Origin: Posidonia oceanica
Taxonomy: Eukaryota > Streptophyta > Magnoliopsida > Alismatales > Posidoniaceae
Assembly: GCA_037176725.1 (NCBI GenBank)
Contig: JAZBRS010000076.1
Span: forward strand, 123,957,001-124,021,000
Reading direction: 5' to 3'
Length of the DNA stretch: 64,000 nucleotides
The position numbers and the translations under genes were made by a program. Below, piece by piece: positions 57,131 through 64,000 of the stretch (position 1 is the first letter of the stretch; each line of letters opens with the position of its first letter). The notes beneath the pieces are model-generated. The model had not been told where the DNA came from, searched no databases, and saw only the letters and a list, made by a program, of their open reading frames with translations.

Positions 57131-57540
57131 GATAAGATATCGGACTTATCGGCCGGCAAAGAGGGGATGAGGTAATGATGGGATTGATGTTTGATAAGAT
57201 ATCGGACTTATCGGCCGGCAAAGAGGGGATGAGGTAATGATGAGAGACGATAAGATATCGGAATTATCGGCCGGCAAAGAGGGGATGGGATAATGATGAG
57301 ATTGATGTTTGATAAGATATCGGACTTATCGGCCGGCAAAGAGGGGACGAGGTAATGATGAGAGATGATAAGATATCGGACTTATCGGCCGGCAAAGAGG
57401 GGATGGGATAATGATGAGATTGATGTTTGATAAGATATCGGACTTATCGGCCGGCAAAGAGGGGATGAGGTAATGATGAGAGATGATAAGATATCGGACT
57501 TATCGGCCGGCAAAGAGGGGATGGGATAATGATGAGATTG
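57131..57540 (-). repeat. Alternating 62/56-bp hairpin repeats, seven copies
   Basis: GATAAGATATCGGACTTATC followed by GGCCGGCAAAGAGGGGA starts at 57131, 57193, 57249, 57311, 57367, 57429 and 57485. Spacings alternate strictly 62, 56, 62, 56, 62, 56, so the true unit is a 118-bp dimer. One copy (57249) has GAATTATC instead of GACTTATC. Confidence 0.94.
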
Positions 57541-57720
57541 ATGCTGATTGAGAAGGTTTCGCGAGAGCGAATCATCCCATGACACCAGGAATATCATGGG
57601 GGAAGGAGGGGGAGGATGATACCAAGGGGCGATCAAAAGATGCCCCTGGTGTCGGGATGACACCAGGGGTTGGCCAGCACGTCCTTGGCATCGAAAGCAG
57701 AAGGATGAAGACAAAACTGA

Positions 57721-57872
57721 CGTGTTTGTCAGACGAGTAGTTTGGGGTACCAGCCCGCTGGGGATGATGACAAGTTGACGGACCTATCGCCGAGCAGTTG
57801 GGGGTGCCAGCCCGCTGGGGATGATGACAAGTTGACGGACCTATCGCCGAGCAGTTGGGGGTGCCAGCCCGC
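57721..57872 (-). repeat. 57-bp repeats related to the element C hairpin repeats
   Basis: GACAAGTTGACGGACCTATC followed by GCCGAGCAGTTGGGGGTGCC starts at 57769 and 57826, with a partial unit before. The same kind of unit is found at 35268-35413 and 37122-37272 in element C. Confidence 0.85.
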
Positions 57873-58166
57873 AGAGACTCAGCTGGGGACGCCGGATGGC
57901 TTGACTTGACGGCGCGGGTCTGCAGAGATTCTGGACTCCGGATTGGCTGCTGAGGACTTTCCTACGTTGTGTTGGCTGCAAGTCTGGCCAGAGCGTCCAA
58001 GATGGGTTGACAATGATTATGCAATGCATTAAGCAGTCTTGAAGCGCAAGCAGACAGCAGAAAACAGTTTTTCATTGATAGGTCTTGATGAGTACAATGC
58101 CTGTGGTAGGCCAAAAGATGTACAGCATGACTTGAAAAGAAAGTACATAGTAGCTACATAAGTGCC

Positions 58167-59369
58167 CTAGCCGGTTCGGGCCTTCTTCGACTGCCTGGAG
58201 TCGGGGAATAGAGGGCCGCCTGGCGGGATTTCATTGATAGGCCAGAGCTCTTGGACCTCGGTCAGGTACTCAGGGGTACATCCTACACCTCTCGCAGCTG
58301 CGATGTCTATTGATCGCACTCCATGCTGCATCAGACTAGCGAGCTTCTTTGTTGGGGCAGTCGTGCTAAGAGGATATGTCTGTAGAAGCTTGGGTGCTGT
58401 GCTGTCAACAAAGGCACCCTGCTGGAAGCCAAACTGGCGCATGACCCTGATAGGGTGGTATTCCACACCCGCAGTGAATCCTGGTAGTACAATCAGCTGC
58501 GTGTCGCGCGCGCTGAAGAAGACAGTGAATGGTTCGGCTACAGAGGGAACGATACGCCAGGTTACTGCGTCGTCGGTCAGTGCTGATAGCCTCTCATATT
58601 CTTCTTTGACGCTTTTGACTGTCTTGGCATGGCTGGTGCTGCAGTAGGCTTCAAAAGCATGCACCTGGGGGCGCAGAAGGTTCATTTCTAAGTGTGCAGT
58701 TAACCAGACTTGTATAAGTGCCCCGCAGCCATGGAAGTGGCGGCAGCGATGTGAGATGCGGTCCAGCCCACGATAGGTCTCCGCCAGGACAATTGGTGCC
58801 AGGTCTATGTGCTGGGTCACCACAGCTAGTGCTATCTCTACAACCTCAATGGCCACTGTCAGTCGGCCATGAGTAAAGATCAGCTCGCCCAAGAAGCGGA
58901 TGACAAACCCTCGGAGCCACAGCTCGTCTCCGAGTTCGACGCGCTTTTTCATGATATCGTCAAAGTGCGCTAGGTGAAGCATAGGTTCAGGTCCGCTGGT
59001 GCAGATCAGTCTTTGCTGGCAGCTTCGAGTAGGGAGCCTAGTCAGCTGGCTCAGGACCTTGAGATATCCATCACGCCTCATGAAGATAGGCGGCCCCATG
59101 ATCTTGGAGAAGCCGCAGATCCGACGCACTTCTTCCAGCATGGGTGTCAGTTCAGTTCTGCCAAAGCGAAAGATGTGGTGTGCCGGTTTCCAGAATCTTG
59201 CGGCGGCACACAGAAGATGGCGACTCACTTCTACATCAGCGGCCTTCAGCAGTTTAGTTGGAATGCCCCATAGACGCAGCCTTTCACAGTCTCCTTGGGT
59301 GAGCTTACCGATCCATTCTCGCAGGGTTTCCGAGCAGTGTGTTGGAGTTAACAGAGTAGGGAAGCCCAT
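58167..59369 (-). CDS. Additional ORF of element D, DUF7745 / plant-mobile-domain-like protein
   Basis: An intact 400-codon ORF on the coding strand of the element, 1.5 kb downstream of the pol stop. It resembles the DUF7745 / plant mobile domain family found in plant transposon-related proteins, from memory of the family pattern: FWKPAHHIFRFGRTELTPML at about residues 59-78, IVLAETYRGLDR at about 199-210, and FHGCGALIQVWL at about 217-228. The function of this family in retrotransposons is not known to me. No signal peptide or obvious membrane segment is seen; the C-terminus is basic. The start is ATG 59369. As a second ORF after pol it would need a spliced or separate transcript. Element C has no copy, and element B lost this region, so conservation cannot be tested inside the window. 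The lack of any stop in 400 codons, beside a damaged pol, is notable. Confidence 0.78.
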   Translation of the reverse strand: MGFPTLLTPTHCSETLREWIGKLTQGDCERLRLWGIPTKLLKAADVEVSRHLLCAAARFWKPAHHIFRFGRTELTPMLEEVRRICGFSKIMGPPIFMRRDGYLKVLSQLTRLPTRSCQQRLICTSGPEPMLHLAHFDDIMKKRVELGDELWLRGFVIRFLGELIFTHGRLTVAIEVVEIALAVVTQHIDLAPIVLAETYRGLDRISHRCRHFHGCGALIQVWLTAHLEMNLLRPQVHAFEAYCSTSHAKTVKSVKEEYERLSALTDDAVTWRIVPSVAEPFTVFFSARDTQLIVLPGFTAGVEYHPIRVMRQFGFQQGAFVDSTAPKLLQTYPLSTTAPTKKLASLMQHGVRSIDIAAARGVGCTPEYLTEVQELWPINEIPPGGPLFPDSRQSKKARTG

Positions 59370-60856
59370 TGCGCAGATCGCAGAGATACAGGCTGATAGC
59401 TGCAGAGCTTGAAGGTACCTGCTATCAATAAACAGTCAGATCTCGCAGGCATATAATCTTTGATAGAAAGCAGAATCTGAGGCTGATAAAGTAGTTCCAT
59501 ATGCATCATAGCAGTGAATAACAGAACATAGCAGTTAAGCACAGATAAGCAAAGGAGATATGCAGCGGTCTTGTAAACGGGGTCGAGGGCCGACAGGAGA
59601 TCTGGGCCAGCACAGCTCGAGTGGTGTCAATGCGCTCTGCTGGGGAGGAGTACTGTCTCAGGGCCGAAGCACGTTGCAGAGCGGAGAGATTGATAGGAAA
59701 GGAGAGGAATGACCGATGGGGATGCATTGATGCAGGATGCAAGTGATTAATATGCTTATGAAGATGAGTAGTATGCTCGGATGGATGAGTATGCTTGGAC
59801 GGATGAGTATGCTTGGGTGGATGAGTATGCTTGGATGCCCTCAGTATACGGAGTGCTTTGGTGCCTGCTGCAAAGGAAGGGAGTGGTCCTTGACTCACTG
59901 GGCCTACCTAGACTCTTGGCTTGCTGGTGGCGCTCCGGAACGGGTTGTTGGCATTGTACAGGTGGTAGTGTGGTGAGGACAGGCTATTGGCCAAACTCTC
60001 AGGACCTACACCTATTCTTTCAGCTCTCTCTTTTTGATTTCTCCCTCATAGGTATGCAGTCTTTCTCTACCCCTAGCCAGGAGAGGGTGAGTGTTTGCTC
60101 TTGGAGGGATGTGGTAGATTCTTTTAAGCTCGACATGCTGGGGGTCTCTAGTAAAGTATGGGGGATAATGGTGCCTGTGTTTTTCGGGCTGCATTTTGCC
60201 TTTTTCTTCTTTTTGTTTTTTGCTTTGCTTGCTTTTTTTTTTTCCTTTTTTTTTTTTTGGGTTTTTTGTTCTATCTCTTTTTTTTTCTTTTCCCTTTTTT
60301 TTTTGCTTGAGTTTTTCTCTTTTTTTTTAGGCTTTTGCTATCCCCATTTTGGTAGCAAAAGGAGGGTGTTTGAATTGTAATGGATCTAGGCTTTGGGTTT
60401 GCTGTGTGATGGGTAGAAGGAGCAAGGATAGACTGCACACCCCTATCTCTAGGGCCGGCTTCTGTCTTCGTCTTCTGTTCCTTGAACGTGCCCAATCCTA
60501 GGTGTCTACTCTCACTTTTTCCAGACTCACATCCTAACATCTTTTCTCCCTCAGAGGTGTATGTCCTTACGAGATGAGGCAGTTCGCCTGTCCTGATTGG
60601 TGGTGGCTCCCTCACTAGCTAAGACATCTGAGTAGTGCCGGGTGAGGTAGGGCGGACTCTTTCCAGAGCAGGCAAGCACTTCCGGTTTTCATCACCAGGC
60701 CAAAGATGTAATGCATGAGAGGATGACGATAATGATTTTGAAGAGAGTTGATGCAAGAGTTGAAAGGATGACGATGATGATTTGAAATAGAGGTTGCAAG
60801 AGGTGAGAATGCAAGCGCAAGTGGGAGGAGGGCATCTACAACGGGGCCGCCTTCGG
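59370..60856 (-). other. Spacer between pol and the additional ORF in element D
   Basis: No gene is recognised. Plus-strand features: an 18-bp minisatellite of ATGAGTATGCTTGGAYGG at about 59764-59840, and long T runs at about 60225-60330 (A-rich on the coding strand). The part just after the pol stop (about 60740-60856) aligns with the 3' UTR stub of element B. Confidence 0.65.
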
Positions 60857-61757
60857 CTACTGATAGTACTTCTTGAGATAGCAGAGGTTGACGGGCTCAG
60901 ATTGCTCAACCCGGTCCATATCCTCAAGAGTTACAGCGCCTCCCGAAAAGATCTGCTTGACCACAAAGGGGCCACGCCAATTGGGTCGGAATTTTCCTCG
61001 ACCGTTAGGCAAGTGAATGGCGCGCAAGACAAGGTCCCTTGGCTGAAAGTTTCTGGGCTGGACCTTCTTCAAGAACGCTCTAGCCATCCGCTTCTGGTAA
61101 CAGTGAGCGTTGTGCATAGCTTGCAGTCTGTGCTCATCAATTAAATTCAGTTGGACGCAGCGGTTTTCGACCCATTCTGCCTCTTCCAACTCAGCTTCTC
61201 GTAGGATCCACAGTGAGGGGATCTCCACTTCGACAGGTAACACCGCTTCCATGCCGTACACCAGAGAGTACGGGGTGGCCCCCGTCGAGGTCCGGATTGA
61301 TGTCCTGTACGCCCAGAGCACGTACGGGAGCTTGTCATGCCAATCCTTGTGGGTTTTTGCCATCTTCTTCAGGATTTTAACAATGTTCTTGTTTGCAGAC
61401 TCCACCGCTCCGTTCATCTGTGGCCGGTAGGGCGAGGATCTATGATGCTTGATTTTGAGACTCTGTAGGTATTCCTCGATCCTCTTGGCAATGAAGTTTG
61501 TGCCATTATCAGAGATGACAGAGTGCAGGACCCCATATCGGGCAACGATATTGTTCCTGATAAATTTTTCTGTTGCCACAACGGTGACTGTCTTATAAGA
61601 GGCCGCTTCCACCCACTTGGTAAAGTAATCGATCGCTACCAGAATGTAGCGATGACCATTTGAAGCAGCAGGGTGGATGGCGCCAATGACATCGATCCCC
61701 CAGGTGGAGAAAGGCCATGGCGAAGACATGTTATGCAGCTGTTGTGGGGGAGCCTTG
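60857..61757 (-). pseudogene. pol: Integrase core and C-terminus of element D pol
   Basis: Open from the deletion junction to the natural TAG after KKYYQ. Contains the integrase catalytic core: first Asp in WGIDVIG, second Asp in SDNGTNF, and Glu in NGAVESANK; then the C-terminal part with KFRPNWRGPFVVKQIF. The HHCC zinc finger, RNase H and RT are missing. This part is in a different frame from the upstream pol sequence, because the deletion (about 2695 bp relative to element B) is not a multiple of three. It therefore cannot be made as part of the polyprotein. Confidence 0.9.
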
Positions 61758-64000
61758 CTGATTCTGCTGCTGACATTGCTGACTGTTCTGCTGCTGAGGC
61801 TGCTGACTGCTCTGTTACTGATTCTGCTTTCTGCTCTGTTACTGAGGCTGCATGTACTGCTGATGCTTCCTCCTCTGGGTCTTCCAGTGTGCTTGGGGAG
61901 GGTATGCCGGACCGGTGGCTGATTTGGGCACTGCCGCTCGCTATGCTACTCCGGTGAGGCATGTGTTGCACAAACCACCTAGACCCACCTTCCGATTGGA
62001 GAGTTATGAGTTCATCTGGTCTAGGGGAGTCCGGTGCTGCCGAGCCTTCTTCCAGGACCATGATAGAGGCATGGTCTTCTTGTAGAGGAGGGTCCGTAAC
62101 CACGGCTTTCCCTTTCCTTTCTGCAGCTTGATGCTCTGCCAGGTCTTCTGCTATCGACTTGATTTGCTCTTGATAAAGTAGCTCTAAGTCGGACATCCAC
62201 GAATCGACCTGGGCTTCTATCGCCACTCCTTCTTCCTCGTCTGAGGGGGAGTCGACGTAGTAGGCACTGGGGGCCTGCGGCACTGGCCCGGCTGCAAGAC
62301 GGATTGCTGCCCTTGGAATCTGCATGATCTGGTTCACGGGCGCGTTCGATGGCGGCAACTCTGATGTAGAAGGCCCAAATAAACAGGTCAGCGGTGCCAT
62401 AGATGGATAAGCTGCCAGGGTCACTGTTGCGGGTGAAGGGTAAGCCGAGACGCTCTTCTGAGGGCTCAAGGGCCTGGAGAGTGTAGTGCTCAGTTGGCTT
62501 TTTGTATCGGGCCGTAACTGAGAGAGTGCAGCCTCTGACGCCATGGGGTCTTGCCATGAGAGTTGCTGCTGGTTGTCAGGAGGATGCGAAGCGGACTGCG
62601 CCGGCTGCATTCCTGGAGATGTGGCTGCTGAAACGGGCTGAGCCGCGCTGCTGACTGAGTTGATTAGCTGCCCCTCCAGAGATAGGGATAGTGGCACTGA
62701 TGTTGTTGTGACCGCCGGTAGCATGCTTGATTTTGCCAGAAGGAGTTTCTCTAACTCCTGCACTGCTGCTGTCTGTTCTTGAGATGCAGATGTGGCTGTA
62801 AAAGAGTGAGAGCCTGCTAGTTTTGCCACAGGGCCAGCTGAGCTACCTGCTGTATCTGCCAGAGGGAGAGCTGAATAAATTGACTGTGTGGCCTCTGCTC
62901 TGATTACTGTTTCTACTGTGCCGGTTGGGACTGCCTCTGTTGTGCCAGACTGCTCCTCATCCGAGTAGTAGTCCTCAACACACACCCAATCCTCTGTCGG
63001 TGCCGTGTCTTGATCGTCGGTCGATCCCAGGATTCCTGCACTGGTAAAGTTAGTGAGGTCTCTAGGAATGGCTGGTTCTGGATTGTTGAGCTGAAAGCAG
63101 TGATCTTCGTTGAGCTTAGGTTCGTAACCGAGGCCTTCAGATTTCCTCTGCTCCACTGCTACGATCGGCTCTGCGATCCCCTGGCCGTGACGCCCGAGTG
63201 GTGTACCCTTTATGTAACCCCACCTGTGACATACATTCTCGACCATTCGAAAGGGGTTACTGTGAACGGCCAAAGAGTTGACACGTTCAAGATCAGGAAT
63301 GAAGTTAACCGGCTCACACCGATTAACGCGATATAGAGCTTCAGAAGTCTCGAGGTCAAACGGGATAGCTTGTGAAGACACGGGGGAGACTGCCTCGATC
63401 CACTCCTTCTCAAAGTTCTCCGCCATGACGACAATGACATCATCGCCACGACGGTACTTTATCATCCGATGGAGGGTCGAGGGAAGGACCTGATGCTTGT
63501 GGAGCCAAGGGCGCCCAAGCAGAAGATTGAAATTCGGCTTCAAGTCGACGACATAGAATTCTACATTGAAGACGACCGGGCCGATGGCAAAGGGAATAAT
63601 CAAGATCCCTAGAGCGTCATGGTGTGTGTTGTCAAAAGCTGTCATTCCCTTCATGGCTGGCGTGATGTCCTCGGCTTTGAATCCGAGCTTGGTTGCAGTA
63701 CGCAAGGGGTAGATGTTAAGGCCTGACCCATTATCAACCAGTGTTAAGGGAATGCAAAAGCTTTTGAACTGAATCGTGACGAACAGGGGTTGGTTATGAT
63801 TAATCCCCGCCGGAGGTAGCTCATTACTTGTAAAAGAGATGACCTAGGGCTCCGCAATCAACCCTACCATGCTCTCCAAGGCTGAAGGCTCAATAGACTG
63901 GGACACACGGGCGGCCTGGAACACGCGAAGAAAAGCCTCGCGGTGTTCGGCAGAGGTGTGGATTAGGTCCCAAATGGAAATGTCAGCTTTGACCTTCTTA
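61758..64000 (-). pseudogene. pol: Protease, G-patch and linker of element D pol, partial and with a stop
   Basis: Matches element B from about 25829 to 28047. Contains the protease active site DNGSG, LLLGRPWL, the G-patch-like part (GYIKGTPLGRHGQG) and the Ser/Ala-rich linker. A TAG at 63846-63844 lies upstream of the protease active site at a position where element B has CAG (Gln). Downstream the frame is open through the linker, crosses the deletion junction near 61757 and stops at 61636 in the wrong frame. The linker segment opposite 27550-27730 of element B shows almost only third-position differences. Confidence 0.9.

Larger units (their letters stand above)
49786..64000 (-). mobile_element. 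Element D: Tat/Ogre-like retrotransposon with RT/RNase H deletion, runs off the window
   Basis: Reads right to left. Gag-pol enters at 64000 (matching element B at about 25829), with protease, linker, then a deletion junction at about 61757. It continues with the integrase core to 60857, a spacer, a DUF7745-like ORF (59369-58167), three families of 3' UTR repeats, PPT (55637-55622) and 3' LTR (55621-49786). The 3' flank in element orientation is CTTAT. Its 5' LTR lies beyond the right edge. Confidence 0.92.

Noticed and set aside
60225..60330. Long T runs as a poly(A) tail of a retroposed sequence
   Set aside because: They lie within the element D spacer, are interrupted many times, and no target duplication or retroposed gene adjoins them.

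Overview
The window looks like repeat-only heterochromatin from a flowering plant. I see no host gene, rRNA or intact tRNA. It holds about 12 kb of an 81-bp satellite in three blocks (1-3691, 9648-15696, 47555-49785). Four copies of very large Ty3/gypsy LTR retrotransposons are inserted in that array. I assign them to the Tat/Ogre group from the reverse transcriptase, protease and integrase motifs, the roughly 5.7-6.0 kb LTRs, a primer-binding site of the type TGGCGACTCYGCTGGGGA, and an extra ORF. The species cannot be told from the sequence.

Layout: element A is a solo LTR (3692-9647, +) with a perfect 5-bp target duplication CTTAT. Element B (15697-31748, +) has a 5' LTR, PBS, long leader and a 2918-codon gag-pro-pol frame broken by one TAG. 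It loses its 3' end about 100 bp after the pol stop. Element C (31749-47554, - strand) has a 5' LTR, a leader in which the PBS region is tandemly multiplied five times, a gag with two TAG stops, no protease or polymerase, a repeat-rich 3' UTR, a PPT, and only the first 1.87 kb of its 3' LTR. B and C are fused tail to tail at about 31748. Element D (49786 to beyond 64000, - strand) has a 3' LTR, PPT, a 3' UTR with three families of hairpin tandem repeats, an intact 400-codon DUF7745-like ORF, and a pol gene from which about 2.7 kb (RT, RNase H and the integrase zinc finger) has been deleted.

How the parts relate: only B carries a full set of enzyme domains, and it has one stop and no 3' LTR. 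C and D are deletion derivatives that could move only with help in trans. The LTRs form at least three subfamilies (A and B alike, C, D).

The observations I consider most worth following are these. (1) Three of the four insertions sit at the same pentamer, CTTAT or CTAAT read in element orientation, in the two arms of a hairpin in the satellite monomer. (2) The satellite hairpin GATAAG-N7-CTTATC closely resembles hairpin repeats in the elements' own 3' UTRs. (3) In element C the PBS and a complementary 'anti-PBS' have been amplified as a unit. (4) A conserved stem-loop brackets the PPT and the start of the 3' LTR. (5) Splice-like signals suggest a spliced leader upstream of gag. (6) The protease-RT linker evolves like coding sequence, not like an intron.
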